Source of the DNA: Eonycteris spelaea
Lineage: Eukaryota > Chordata > Mammalia > Chiroptera > Pteropodidae
Length of the DNA stretch: 64,000 nt
Direction of reading: 5' to 3'
NCBI GenBank assembly: GCA_003508835.1
Contig: PUFA01000209.1
Span: 1,467,001 to 1,531,000, forward strand
Part shown: positions 22,031 to 34,400 of the stretch, piece after piece
Position numbering within the stretch: position 1 is the stretch's first letter
How the letters are laid out: every line of letters begins with the position of its first letter
Notes under the pieces: model-generated
The model's input: the letters and a program-made list of their open reading frames with translations, nothing else
Database searches by the model: none
What the model was told of the DNA's origin: nothing
Made by a program: the position numbers and the translations under genes

Positions 22031-24420
22031 CTATAAAAATAAATGAAAAGGCAAAAGGTCTCCAATCTGAAGTTTTCAAAGTTCTATGTCACTGCAGACC
22101 CAGTAAGCCTACGAAATTGGGTTCTGTCCTTCGTGTTGTCTACTCAGAAGTTCCTTCCCCAGAGGTGGACTCCCTGTGCTTTCCCATCTACTCCACCTGG
22201 AGCTGCAGGTGTGAGCACCAGCTGGCACTGGGAGGCACAAGCAATTGCTGAGATAACCTCCAGCCTCTGCTGTCAGCGTGCATGTGATGCCTCATGTGGG
22301 AATCCCTCCAAAGGAAGCTGCCTGCCAGGGTGCAATAAACAACAGCCCATGTTCAGGAAGTGGGAATGGTGGCTCACTCTCTGGGTTAGGCAGGGCTGAG
22401 AAACAAGTAGGTGGCTACGGTGGAACGTGAGTTGGAATTCCTATGTACAAACTCAGCCTCAAAATACATTGTGAAGGAAAGTAAGCACCAGGCTCAGCCT
22501 ATTATCCTTCATTTTTGCCTAATTCTGTAGCTGTATTGTCATAGGTAGGAAGCAACTTATTTCTGCCAAAACTGATGTTGTAACTAAAATGATTCCTTGG
22601 CACTTAGAAAAGTGCTAGACACATGGTGGACACACAATATCTTCAATAAAGGAAGAAGAAAGGAGAGAGAAAGGGAAAGTGGTCGAAGAGCTGATGATTT
22701 GCATCAGGGTCTGTGCCTACAGAGGACTTGTGTAAGTTGAAATTTTTAATATTAGATATTAACAGTGTTGACACTTTTTTCATCCTGAGCAAGAACCTCT
22801 TTGAAAGGTATTTGCTGTTTCTTTGCTTTCAGATGAAAGGATTCAGAAGATTTGGCTGTCATCAACAAAGGCCAGAGACTTTTGAAATGGTTGGTATTTG
22901 CCATTCACCATTTTTATCCAAAAAGAAATAGACTTTATCTCAAATATGAATAAATCTATAGCAAATGATGTCATTATTTTAAAGATTAAGCAAAATGTAT
23001 TTTTAAATCATGTTTACTGCATTGAAATACTTGTCTAGCTGAATTTCCACTGACATCCAGTGATTATTTAAAATATTTTGCATTATCTGTTTCAGCCTGT
23101 TGCCAATACAGTTCTTTGAAGGTCTGCAGTTCTTTAAGCAAAAGGATTACTTTGTTGCTCATCACTTTTAAAAGTATTCAGTAGCAACCCAGATGGACCC
23201 ACATTTTTAAGAAAATTGCAGTCATGCTTACATACTTTATTCCAACCTAAGTCATTCAAATGGATGAAAATTCCAGGATGCATATCATCAATGTGATTTA
23301 TCAGAATCATCACCAATGCAGTTCCTGCTTTAGGTAAAATCATCAAAAATGGGGAGGGGGGAATTAAAATCACTGATAAATTTGACTCTGTAGCATTAGT
23401 TCAGGTTTTTCTGAAATAAAATCTGAGCATGAGTCCAGGTTTTTCTGAAATGCATGAACTTTATATTGAAGTTCTCATCATACAGACTGTTCTTCCTCTT
23501 AACTGAAACTAATTTTTAAAAAATGATTTAAGGGAATGATGCAAGACAACAAACTTTCATAGAGTTAGCCCTCCTCAGTCCAGACACTCAATAGATTTTT
23601 TTATATATATAAAAAGGGGGTGAGAGTTGAGTGATTAGTTAAGGTCCACAAATCAAGATGAAAACCATTCTGTCTGCTTAAAAATTTTAAGATGTTGCTT
23701 TGAAAAAATTCTTTATTGTACTGTCATTTTGTTTTAAATTTTAAATATAGCGATGCTTTAATTTTTATCAAAATGCGTTTGATAGCTAAAATTATGTTTT
23801 TATGTACAACAAAATAAGCACTTTGTGTTTTATGTGGTAATGACCTTCACTAGACATTGCAAATGCCCTTTTTTTGATAGATATACTGCTACCTTGAGCC
23901 CAGAATTTTCCAATATCTTTTTTACAATCCAGGTCTATCTTGTCATATAAAAACTAAGACCACAGCTCTAGAATGCTATCTTTCCCCAATTTCAGCAATA
24001 GTGTGACCCTGGTTCACAGCGCAACTTCGCCTTTTTTCAATACTTTTAAGTAGAAGAAACATTTTCTAAAGTTGATTCTGTATTTTACTTATAAAACTGA
24101 TTGCACTTTAAAAGTGGCTTATTTTAATCTGGACTTAAATAGAATCATTTTCTTCCAGATTTGTTCACTTTAAACCTTTTTCATAATAGCTCTTTTCCAC
24201 TTCCATGAAAGCAAAAGTTTAGATGAAGCTAAAGGGTATGGTGGCAAAATAGTAGCATGAATCCGAACTTTTGACCTCTCACTCCCCTCACCAATCCCTC
24301 AGAGCCTCTGCCCCATTCTCTTTGGAAAAGCCACAGGTTTCTCACCTTTTTCCCCCAGGTCAGCCCACCTTTCTGACATGCAAGAGTAGCTGGAGTGTAA
24401 CTCCTCCCTTTCAAACAAAC
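22031..24420. other. upstream region of ADGRF2, unassigned
   Basis: Probably intron or promoter-proximal sequence. 22140-22400 is GC-richer, with a plus-strand open frame that has no homology I recognise. 22.5-24.4 kb is AT-rich without clear exons. No 5' non-coding exon or TATA/CpG promoter could be placed. Confidence 0.35.
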
Positions 24421-24424
24421 GTTC

Positions 24425-24610
24425 AAAAATGTTGGGTCACGGGACGCAGAGTATAGCATAGGGAATATAATCAATAGTATTGTAATGGCTGTGTAGAGCC
24501 AGACAGGTGCTAGAGTAATCAGGGGGATCGCTTCATAAATGATATAAATGTCTAACCATTGTTCTGAATACCTGAAACTAATTTAAATTAAAATTTTTTT
24601 AAGAAAAAGA
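24425..24610 (+). mobile_element. L1 3' UTR fragment (laurasiatherian type)
   Basis: ATAGCATAGGGAATATAATC, AATAGTATTGTAATGGCTGT, ATAAATGTCTAACCATTGTT and ATACCTGAAACTAATTTAAA, then an A-rich tail. These words are typical of laurasiatherian L1 3' ends, as I know them from bats, horses and related groups. Confidence 0.8.
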
Positions 24611-25885
24611 AAATGTTGGTTTCATAGTCCAAGCCATAACATTCATTATAGAATTGTTTCAGGAAAGGCTTATCCCTCAGAAACATGCAATATGAAAAAA
24701 CAGTCATCTATGAGATCACACCAAAACGACATGAAGCACTTACATCAACACTGAGATTTCACAAAGTACAATGTGCCAAATACGAAGTGCTGGAATTTTT
24801 TTTTTTTTTGATTAAGAAACTGCTTCCCCCTTCATGCCTTTAAAATATACAAAAAGGGAACAGCAAAGTGTGCAATGGCCAGATTGCAAAGAGATAACAT
24901 TTCCAACCATCCAACCCGGGATATGTTTTTCCATTCTCTATTGCCTGCTTTCCAAATCTAAATTTAAAAAAAAAAAAGTGCTTCAGATGTTCATTTATGT
25001 GTTTATTCAACAAAAAAATAAGCCCCGTATTTCTAAGCAATGTCCGAACAGCTAGAAATTAAACAAGGATGGCTTCTTTTTTGTCTCATCACCACCTCAA
25101 GGAAGTCACAATGTAATTGGGCTTCTGAAGCATCCCTGAAAGTTTAGAAACACAGATGAGGCTTGCTCCCTAGGGACCTGCAGACCCTAGGAGTCAAAGC
25201 TAGTGGACTAGACATGATAGGAAGTGGTCCACAAAGTTCTGGATGCCACAAAATGATTCTCTTGCTAGCAATCTCATTTCAAAGTATCTCTTCATATTTC
25301 TATGTCGAATTCCTCCGCCCCAAAGCCATATGGCTGACTGGTAACTGGAATAGCTCACTAATGAAAGGCAAAACCTGCAGAAAGAAAACATGTGAACAGC
25401 ACGCTGGGGCACGCTCTGTGGGTGGCCGCATCAGAACAAACATCTGCTTAATCTAAACGCACATTCACCCACACAAGCAATAGAGACCAGAACGATTTTA
25501 TAGGATATTTGGGTGAAAAAAAAAAAACAAAAAACCCAAAAACCTACAACTTGAACTCTCAAATCCTGATTAGGAAGAAAAAAATAATTGAATAACAATC
25601 ACAGCAATCACAAACAAAGGTAAACAAAACTCCAGACAGAAATTTATCAGCCACCCAGGAGTATTTCAATCATCACCAGCTTTGCCAGCTGATAATCTGA
25701 GACTACTACTTGTATAATTAGGTTGCTGAGTATTTAAGTGAGATCCACAAAATGCTATCAAAGTTTCCAAACAGACTATGGGAATACACTGCAGGTGGTC
25801 TCAGGGGTGGAAGATTCCATAGTGCCAATCATTTAGCCATCCCACTGATTCACCTCTAGTCAATGACTATAGACAATATGAAAGG
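24611..25885. other. intergenic, unassigned
   Basis: Contains A/T runs at 24797-24809, 24965-24976 and 25517-25528. No gene is seen. Confidence 0.4.
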
Positions 25886-25889
25886 GAAG

Positions 25890-26110
25890 AGGAGAAAACA
25901 AGTAGCTATTGTTTATTCTGTGTCTGGCACTGTGTCTACATTACCTATTTCAATGCCATCGAGTAATTCAGTGTAACTGAAATCACTTCCACAGTTTTCT
26001 GAAATAAAAGGCTAAAAGTTGATTCCGCCCAACCTCACAGGTACTAAATGATATGTTTGTGATCTGAACCCAGTTTGTAATTTTTCATCATGTCATGTGG
26101 CTTTTCTAAA
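25890..26110 (-). mobile_element. MIR SINE fragment
   Basis: TTTATTCTGTGTCTGGCACT, ATTACCTATTTCAATGCCAT and GTGATCTGAACCCAGTTTGT are the reversed MIR order, diverged. Confidence 0.5.
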
Positions 26111-26134
26111 TTAAGAAAGAGCGATTTTTGTATG

Positions 26135-26345
26135 GGGTAAATGTTTTCAGAACATTTTCACATATAATTTAAACTTGACATCACAAAAATTCTATGAGAC
26201 AGGCAGAAAAGTTATCATTTTCCTTTTTTTATCAGAGAGGAAATTGTCCAGATAGTAAATACCCTTCACAAGGTGATACTCCAAGTTATTGGAAGAACTA
26301 GACTCTCTTTTGACTTCTGATCCAGGCCTCTTTTAACTATGTCAT
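26135..26345 (-). mobile_element. MIR SINE fragment
   Basis: TTCACATATAATTTAAACTT, TCTATGAGACAGGCAG and GAGAGGAAATTGTCCAGATA follow reversed MIR order directly after another MIR, so the two may be separate insertions. Confidence 0.5.
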
Positions 26346-27175
26346 TCTGTCCCTGTCCTCCTTTCTGTCCTCAATGGAGATGTAAAAAGGCAGATCACCA
26401 TCTCTAGCAATCTATATGAACTTAAAGAAATTTACAAACTAAATATTGCCTTCAGAATTCCTGTCTTTATCTTGAGTCATCTCCCATGCTGTGCTCAGAT
26501 GCTCAGGTTCTCACTTTTAGCTCCAGTCTAGAATTCCCCTCTTTGGGCAAAGCTCCTCTGAATCAACCTTTCCCATATCAAGGGCCTCCTTTCTTGAGTC
26601 TTTCAGAATTCTTCTGACTGTCAAGAAGAAATTGTTAACCAAACAGATAGCCTGCCCATCATGTGAAAATGAATATTACTTTTTATTATTATTTTAATCA
26701 TCCCAAGTAAGTGTATATTTTAACAGCTATTTTCTAGAGGAAACCTCTTCAGCAGTAGGAAGTTAGGTGCTGACCTAGGTCAATAGGCCAAATTCCTGGG
26801 ATGACTCTCCATGCCCCAAACCACAGCCACAGAGCTACCTATCCATATGTTTAATTTAACCCTCACTTTTCTCCAGTTTTTTAAATTTTAAATCATTTTC
26901 ATTGGTTCCCTTGAGTTTCACTAAACCTCTTTTGAATTGGATACTTTCCTCTTTTGCATACAGGTTCCAAGCAGAGCTGAATTATGGTGATTCCTCACAC
27001 CTGAAAGTTAAGTGGTAACTAGGAATGAGCGTATGCAGATGGCATCTATCAGGCACTTGGTAAAGGTGTGCCCAAGAATCACCTACCTCGTGAGTCACCA
27101 CAAAACCAAGAAAGAAGCTAATCTGACAGTCAGAGGGGCCGGGATAAATTTAGTATAGTACTCAGAATGTGGAAA
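26346..27175. other. intergenic, unassigned
   Basis: A Cys/Ser-rich translation pattern at 26440-26630 resembles L2-derived text but cannot be anchored. No gene. Confidence 0.35.
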
Positions 27176-27179
27176 CGGA

Positions 27180-27490
27180 CTCTGAGTAACAGGCAAACCC
27201 AAACTATTGCACTTCGGGAACTCTATCATATAGAAAGAACTTGAAGTACATAAAAAAGCATGATGTACAAGCTTGCTAATGGCAGTTGTGTAATAGTAGC
27301 AAAAATATTTAGAGAGAGAAACAAAACAGATGTCAAACAATAATGAAATTGATAGTAAAGTATGATAAATCTATATTTTAAAAGTTTTACAAAAACATTA
27401 AAACAACATTTATGAAAAGTTGTGACATCATATTAGTAGGAGGTAGTAGTATGTTATATTATAATTTTATAATATTAATGGGAAAAAGTC
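27180..27490 (+). mobile_element. old L1M fragment
   Basis: CAGTTGTGTAATAGTAGCAA and TAATGAAATTGATAGTAAAG, followed by decayed 3' sequence, correspond to the end of L1 ORF2 and its 3' UTR. Heavily diverged. Confidence 0.5.
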
Positions 27491-28554
27491 ATTAAGATGC
27501 TCTCTGGAAATACACACATTCATTAAAAACACTGGTGGGATTTCCCAGTTAAGATGCTCAATTGGAAATGAATCATAGAATATTTTCCCAACACTAAGAA
27601 AATATTGAAAACCACCAGAAACACCACCAATTATAACATTATGAGAAAAGGGTCAGGACTTAAAGGAATAACTTTAAAAACCATTAAAGAAAGAAACTGA
27701 AAATTTTGAAATTTGTAGAAGCAGAGCACACCTCCTATTCTCTTCCCCTTTCAGCCAAACAATAAAGGAGAAAAAATCTTCAGGAATCTCATTAATACTC
27801 AGAAATCTAAAAAGAAGCAAAATGTGAGAATCCTTTTGTTTTTCCTCTTCTAACTGGAGAATTTTTTAAATTGGATGTTGGGAATACATTGTAAATGGGG
27901 ATGGTAATAGAGACTGACTCTCTCTGATGGAAAAAAGAAAAAAAAGACTCCAGAGCAATCCTAAGTCAGAGAAACAACCTAGAACCTGACGACATCTGCC
28001 ATTGCTATATGCCACCCAGAAAAATGGGGTAAATTCTGGTACAGGGCACTTAAAATCTCAGTAGCAGAGAGCTGAGCCCACCTCTGCAGCCTGTCTTGCC
28101 TCTCTGGCTTTCAGTTGGGTTCTTCCACTGGAAGTCATCAGCCAAAGATTAGAGGAGGGGACAATACAGACATGGGGATAAGTATCCCCTCTTTTCCCTT
28201 CCTCTGTGGTCACCATCCTAGCAGTGACTGCTCTCCTCTGGCTAAAGTTCCCATTGCACATTCTCTCTTTCAGGCTGCAGTGCGCACCAGGATCCAGTGA
28301 TTCCCTCCTCTTGCCTCTTGAGCCCTAGGAATAGACTCCCACAAGTTCCCTAGTTCCCCATCATCTCCTGTTGGTTCCTTTAGCCCTGCCTGCACCTCTG
28401 TAAAGAATCTTTTTATTAAATCCTTATCAATTTATTCTTTTCAGCTCAATCCTTTTCAGGTAAATCCTTTTTTGAGTATTGGCTCATTCTAGTCAGGTGC
28501 TCACCTGATACACCAGGAATAGGCTGTTGCCAAGCTCTTCTTCCCCTGTAATTC
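27491..28554. other. intergenic, unassigned
   Basis: A-rich to 27980, more balanced afterwards. No supported gene. Confidence 0.35.
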
Positions 28555-29900
28555 CCTTAGACTGAAGAAAAATGAATAAAGCACAAAGTACCCAGATGTC
28601 AAACCATATAGTGGCAAAAAAATAAAGAATGTCACATATAGAGAGAGGAGGGTGAAGAAGTCACTTCTGTGTATAGAGCAAGTTAAATATGAACAAAATA
28701 AAAAGAAACATATTATGGAGAAATGTTTTGAAGAAAAACACAAAGAAGCAGAGCTTATTAAAAATGGCCAAAATCTTGAACAGAAAAGGTAATATCACAC
28801 ACACAATTAGTTCAAGCCATAGAACAAGTTAATAAAGAATGATTTTTTCTTTTTACACATGAGCTTCATTAAGAAATTCTAAAATAGCAGATTAAGATAA
28901 AACCTCAAAGATCAAAATAATATTAATAGGGATTTTTTTATTACTACCTCTAATCTCAATATATTTCATATTCCTTTCTTTAATTTATGAAATTCATAAA
29001 TTAGGAACTTCAAGAGACAAAAGAGGCAACAATAAAAAGTAAAGTATCAGTATAATTAAAAGACTTGAGCTAATAAGCAGGAAGAAAAAGAGAAAGAAAA
29101 AGAAAAAGAGAAACAGAGAGAAGGTAACAGAAATGGAAGACAGATAAAGATAATACAAAGCAAGGATAATTGCAGTCCCTGAGGAAGAGCATACACTGAG
29201 TGCAACAAAAATAAAAAATTGTATTCAGATATAATGCAAGAGACTTTCCCTGAAATTTAAAAGGGAGAAAAGATCAATATAAAAGTGTAATGTAAAAAAT
29301 ATACAAAAGATCAATATAAAAGTATAATGTCAAAACTTAAGAGGTGAAAGTAAAATGGAAGGTAATGTAAGAGTGCTAAAATTTTATCTTTCTAGTAAAG
29401 AATAAACCCACGCTACCTAATATTAACAGGGATTTTTTTTATTACTACCTCCAATCTCCATATATTTCATATTTCTTTTTTTTAAACATTAGGAACATCT
29501 AGAAAATAATATGTCGACATTATTAAGAAGGGGAAAAATCTTAGAAGTTCAAATATTTCCTAGGTTTTCTATTTTATTTAAATAAAATTAATTTTATTAA
29601 CTTTTACTTTAAATAACAAATATAGTATAATTACCTCTTAATTATAAATATAATTACTTATGAGTATATTGCTTTCTTTCTTTATATCTAGTAATTAACC
29701 TATCATGTCCTATATATAAACATACATACAGAAAAATATCTCAAATAATATTTAATTATTAACAATGGTTATTTCTAGGTAGCAAAATTGGAAATGATTT
29801 CTTTTAGTTTCATCTTTTAAATTTTCTGCTCTCTTTAGACCCTTTATAAGCATGTGTTATTACTACCAAAATGTGGTTTTTAAAAGGAGTAAGAAATAGA
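28555..29900 (+). repeat. A-rich, probably L1-derived block with internal duplications
   Basis: Strong A excess on the plus strand suggests an old sense-oriented LINE. The end (29740-29840, AACAATGGTTATTTCTAGGT) resembles an L1M 3' UTR. Two copies of an approximately 80-90 bp segment lie at 28919-29010 and 29419-29498, and a 37-bp direct repeat lies at 29268-29341. Confidence 0.5.
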
Positions 29901-30164
29901 CTGAAACAAATATAACAAAATAAGAAATATGAATAATTTATTATTGTTATATTTGTACTTGAGGTTTTTCTAATTTCTAAGTGTTATTTTTGAAAAGGAA
30001 ACATAAATAAAAACACTAAAAAGACATCAACACGTTAGCAGTTACCAAAAAGAAGGATAAGCTATTTTTTCACATGCTTCTCTCTCTAATCTGTTTTTCT
30101 ACAAAGTAGATTTATAATTTAAAAAAATAAACTTTTTAACGTTATGGTGGCGATCACGAAATAA

Positions 30165-30300
30165 GTTGTAAGTCAAAAGATCTCTGCTCTTCCCTCAATT
30201 CTGCTTTGATCCATGTTACGAAATTTGGTAAGATATTTAACTTCTCTGGACCTCATTTCTTCATTCAGAAAACATTGACATACCTTGGACCTATTAAAAT
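30165..30300 (+). mobile_element. MIR SINE fragment
   Basis: GATATTTAACTTCTCTGGAC and CTCATTTCTTCATTCAGAAA match the forward MIR middle. Confidence 0.55.
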
Positions 30301-30529
30301 TTTGGCCAAAGAGATGGTTATGAAGACAAATAAGACGTAGTCTGGCCCTTCAGGAATCTACAGTCTAATTAGGAAAAACAGATAACATAAATAATACAAA
30401 TTAATGTCATAAGTATGCTCCTTGAAGTATACAAATTATACTTTAGAAACCTATGACAAAAACTGATAAACCGTTTTTCCCCCTCCCTTTAATTCTCCCC
30501 TACCCTCCACTTCTACCCCAGACCTATGG

Positions 30530-30660
30530 ATGCTGACGTCTCCCCTGGATCTCTGAAGGCGGGGCATCTCCTCCCACACGCTAGCGGCGTGCACCCAGGG
30601 CCTGGCGCCCCCTGCGCACTCTGGAGGCCTGGCGCATCTGGGCCCTGGCAGATAAACTAT
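30530..30660. promoter_or_regulatory. GC-rich pocket with CpGs
   Basis: Eight CpG dinucleotides in about 120 bp within an AT-rich, CpG-poor region, including a TGACGTC CRE-like word at 30533-30539 and a CTCF-type core. It is too short for a conventional CpG island. It could be an enhancer, an insulator or the remains of a GC-rich repeat. Confidence 0.45.
30605..30618 (-). promoter_or_regulatory. candidate CTCF site
   Basis: Minus strand TGCGCAGGGGGCGC matches the CTCF core CCASYAGRKGGCRS at every position from the fourth onward. It lies in a GC pocket between CD2AP and ADGRF2. Confidence 0.55.
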
Positions 30661-31330
30661 TCTTAAGGGGATTTAGAAAAAATCACAAACAAGGGGCGTT
30701 TGATGTGGGCACATCAGGAGGTAAGAAGGAACACTATTCCAGGCAGAAAAACAGAAGTTCCAAAGCAGGGAGTACAGAACAGCCAGGCATGTTAGGGATG
30801 ACCTAGAAGGTCGCAAAGTTGGAACATCAGATGTGTGAGGAGGTGATGGATGCAGTGCATCAGCTAAAGGTGCGCGGATGCCAAAGTGAGGCAGGTTCTA
30901 TGCCATGGTAAAACAATGCGATTCTTCCATGGATAATGGGGACCCATCAAATCCTTTAATGACAGCATTTTATTTTAGAAACATTATTCTGCCAACAGTG
31001 CAGAGGGTAGGTTTGAAGGCAGGGGCAAGAGCCAGGAAGCCAGTGAAGAAGCGATGCCTTAGTCCAGCTGAACAGTATCAAGGACCAGAACTATGGCAAT
31101 GGCAGAGAGATGGATTCAGAAGACCCCAAGAGTGAAGAGAAGAATATTATTAATTATTAAGTTTAGAAGAATAAGCAAAAGTTTAGGAAAGGAAAAATAA
31201 GTGAAAAGATAGCAGAGAAAAAGGTGATGCTGACGTTTCTAGGCTAAGCATCTAGGTGAATTTTGATTAACTGTAATGAAGAGAAAAAAGACAGAAGAAA
31301 CAAGTTTAGAAAATAAGAGAAATAAATGAG

Positions 31331-32574
31331 ATAGTTGAGCTGATATTTAGGTGGCATTTAGCCAAAAAAAATTGTTTCAAGATTTATGTATTTCCATTAG
31401 TGCAAATTTTCTCCATAGATGTCAGCATTTATTTTTTATAAACTCCATCTTGTTATCTTAACTGATAACTGTGGAATGTATCAGGCAGCAATACTTAATA
31501 CTTCTGCATAAGCACCCCAGAACTATGTCATTTACATGAGTGAAGACTCAGAAATGAAAGATCTTAGCATAAAAATATATAATAGTTATAACTATTATAA
31601 GACAAAAATACATGACAGTTTATCACAGAAGGATGATTTCCTTGTATTTCATACCTTTTCTCTATATTCACTTTACTTCCTGTTGGAATGTATTCTTTCA
31701 AATTTCTTTTAATGAAGACCTCTGGATGACAAAATTTTCTTAATCCCTGAATGTCTGAAAATATTGTTATTTTACTCTCATTCTGGATGATAAATGAATG
31801 AGTAAATGGCCAAGGCATCAATGTTTCTATTCAAAGGGTAATTTGTTTACAATTTGGTCCTTGGCCTGGAAGAGACTTTTGTACCAAATAAGTTTTGAAA
31901 CGGTTTTCATGGCATGAGATTCCAGGAGAACAGCAGCCAAGGAGGACTGAGACACAGCAGGTCTAGTGAAAGGGACAGAGCATCTCAGAGGCACAGCCAG
32001 CATTCTGGATAAATCAATTTGAGGAAAAGCCGGTATTTGACTCATACACTTAGGACAAGTACACAAAGACCATGACAACTATGTTAGCAATACACACTTA
32101 GCAGTCATGAAACAGATGTAGCTGTTCCTTGTACTATGACCAAATTAAAGTTGTACTGGAGTCCTTATTTGAGCTAATGATGGAAATTTTCCCATACCAG
32201 GTTAACTCATTGACTTTTCTTTTAAACTAGGTCTCTTTTGATCAGTTCATCATTTCCTCTTTCTTTTCTTCTTCCTTCCTCCCCAGGAATGATATTCCAA
32301 CATCAGCATCAGGAGAGAGGCGTGCAAGAATCAGCCTCCATCTGTGCCAGCTTCTGCTGAGATGTACAATCATCACCGGGCTTTGGGCCTCAGTGCTCAG
32401 CCCCACTTTGCCCACACTGAAACATCTGTGTTCCACTCTCTTCTCTGGCATCCAGGTGCCGAGAGATCACACTGATTCTTTTTTTTTTCAATAGCTAAAC
32501 ACTGTCCATCAGGCCCAGTCTTGTGTCTTCATGCATTCTTCTTCCTCTTGAAAAGAAATTTTCCACTCAAAAGA
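31331..32574. other. intergenic, unassigned
   Basis: No gene. 31830-32080 and 32240-32450 have open frames on the minus strand without recognisable domains or splice context. Confidence 0.4.
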
Positions 32575-32579
32575 CTAAC

Positions 32580-32975
32580 TTATAATCAGCCCTTTGTTCT
32601 GCTTCTGTAGATATGCTTGCTGCACAGGCCAAAGGACAGGGTGACCTTGAGATTAACTAAAGACTCATCCTCCCATTTGCTCGTTTCGTCTAGATAACAA
32701 ATGTATTGCCTAAGTTCCTGTCTGAAAATCTCACACTCTGTAACTGCCTGTAACCCATAACAACTTCCCATGCACTGTAACCACCTGAGGACAAACTAAC
32801 CAGTTGGCGCATGCCAACTGTCACTGCACGGATAAGCAAGGTTATCCCTGAGCTCAGGGCCTAGATCTTCAGAGCGCTAACTCTTCTGAGACCGCCGGCA
32901 TAATAAACCTACTCAGAGTTCTCCTACTCTGAGTGGTGCTTGGTTTCTTGCCGGTCTGATTTTTCTGCAGCACTC
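32580..32975 (+). mobile_element. solo LTR, ERV-type
   Basis: The 3' half has a CATAATAAACC polyadenylation signal, then CTACTCTGAGTGGTGCTTGG and TTTCTTGCCGGTCTGATTTT, the R/U5 arrangement of class I endogenous retrovirus LTRs. The 5' half is U3-like, with CTGTAACTGCCTGTAACCC. No gag, pol or env sequence adjoins it. Exact ends and family are not determined. Confidence 0.7.
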
Positions 32976-33336
32976 TCTCTTCCTGTTCTGATTCCTTCCA
33001 AAATTACACAGCTTTTCTCTCTCCCAAAGTCCAATTATTGCTATAGGGAGCCCAGTTCTCTTTTCAGAACGAACTAGAAACAAGTCATCACTCAGTCATT
33101 TTGTATGCATCATTTATCTCCTGCTTTCTCTCACCAATACCATCCTCCCAAAGTACAGAGTCTCCCTGGCCATCAGCAACCAATGATCCTCCCATTGATG
33201 ACTCAGGTGCAAGGAGAACTGAAAATCTGAGATCCATGGCATTAGGGACCATCACAAAAGGTCTCCATGCCCAAGCTTATGCAGAAGTGACAGCCCCACT
33301 CTCTTCCAGCTACAGCACAATTTAAGACTGCTTAAG

Positions 33337-33522
33337 ACTCTCAGAATTCTTTTCTTTTTTTAAAATTATAGTTAACTTTTAATATTACTTTATATTAGTT
33401 TCAAGTTTGTGCATGATTCTTAGACACTTATATAATTAATGAATCTCCCTGATTAATCAAGTATCCACCTGGCATGAGACAGTTATTATAATATTATTGA
33501 CTAACACTCTCGGAATTCTTTC
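33337..33522 (-). mobile_element. short 5'-truncated L1 insertion with target-site duplication
   Basis: 33357-33503 is a reversed L1 3' UTR (TATATTAGTTTCAAGTTTGT, TATTATAATATTATTGACT) starting at a T-rich tail. It is flanked by ACTCTCAGAATTCTTT (33337-33352) and ACTCTCGGAATTCTTT (33506-33521), a 16-bp target-site duplication with one mismatch. Confidence 0.85.
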
Positions 33523-34265
33523 TAGAACCTAGGCAGAGGCAGCCCCTTCAAAGATAAGACTGAGATAAAATTTCCTGAAAGCCGATTGGGGCAAGGGGTG
33601 AGTCAGCACCTACTCATGGATTTTTCATGGAAATGTAGAATTTTAAAGGCCAGATGTGTTATGCAGTAAAATATATATAATTGAAGCATTAGACCTAGAA
33701 GTGACCTTCATAAATGTTATTTTTTAATATACATTATTTAATGCATAGCAAATTGTGAGGCCCACTTTGATATGGATGGAGTTTTTGTTTTTGTTATTAA
33801 ATATATTTAATTTGTATTTTGCTATACAAAATGTTCAAACTGACAAAAAATAATTCTTCATCATTTCATTCTTTTAAAACAAAGATGTAATTTGAAACAT
33901 TGCTATTAGAAATGACAGCTTTGGCTTATCAACAGCCAGATGCTCTCAGGTTTTGCCGTTCAGGACCCAACTTGCAGTTCTGCTGGAGGAATACACCGGA
34001 CGCCTATTATTATTGTTGTTGTTGTTTTTTTGTTGTTGTTGTTGTTTTTGCCTAGCCATCCCCTCACCCCACCCACGCTTATACAGAAACTGCTTACTCT
34101 TCTGTGTTTACTGTGCTTGCAGCCAGTTTGAAGATGTGCCTGGCCAGAGCCGACTGGGTTAGGGGATGGCAGCTGACAAAAGCTAGGTTGACCAGACTTT
34201 GAGAGGAAGAAAGAAATGGGACTCACTCTCTTCTAGAGAAGTTGAAAAAGACAGCACCTCACCAC
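33523..34265. other. intergenic with TTG/TTA triplet run
   Basis: Mostly unassigned. A (TTG)n/(TTA)n run at 34006-34050 gives short Leu- and Cys-rich artefact frames. Confidence 0.5.
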
Positions 34266-34267
34266 AG

Positions 34268-34400
34268 TAATTTCCAACTTTGATTGCACACTAGGATTCC
34301 CAAAGGTGCTTTTAAAAAAATGTACCAATATCTGCACCCTACTCCAGACCCATTGAATCAGCATTTCTGGAGATAAGTCTCAGACAGTAATATTTATTAT
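34268..34400 (+). mobile_element. MER5-type hAT fragment
   Basis: CCAACTTTGATTGCACACTA, GGTGCTTTTAAAAAAATGTA, CCAGACCCATTGAATCAGCA and CAGTAATATTTATTA follow MER5A order. Confidence 0.7.

Larger units (their letters stand above)
30310..31330 (-). mobile_element. L2 LINE 3' region, interrupted
   Basis: Reads as reversed L2: AGGAATCTACAGTCTAATTA, CATTCCAGGCAGAAAA-type text, GCAGGTTCTATGCCATGGTA, GACAGCATTTTATTTTAG, AGGCAGGGGCAAGAGCCAGG and AGTCCAGCTGAACAG. The segment 30480-30660 does not fit L2 and contains a GC-rich pocket. Confidence 0.6.

Noticed and set aside
22043..22399. 118-codon plus-strand frame next to the ADGRF2 signal exon
   Set aside because: No domain features; partly antisense to the signal exon and otherwise only a GC-richer patch.
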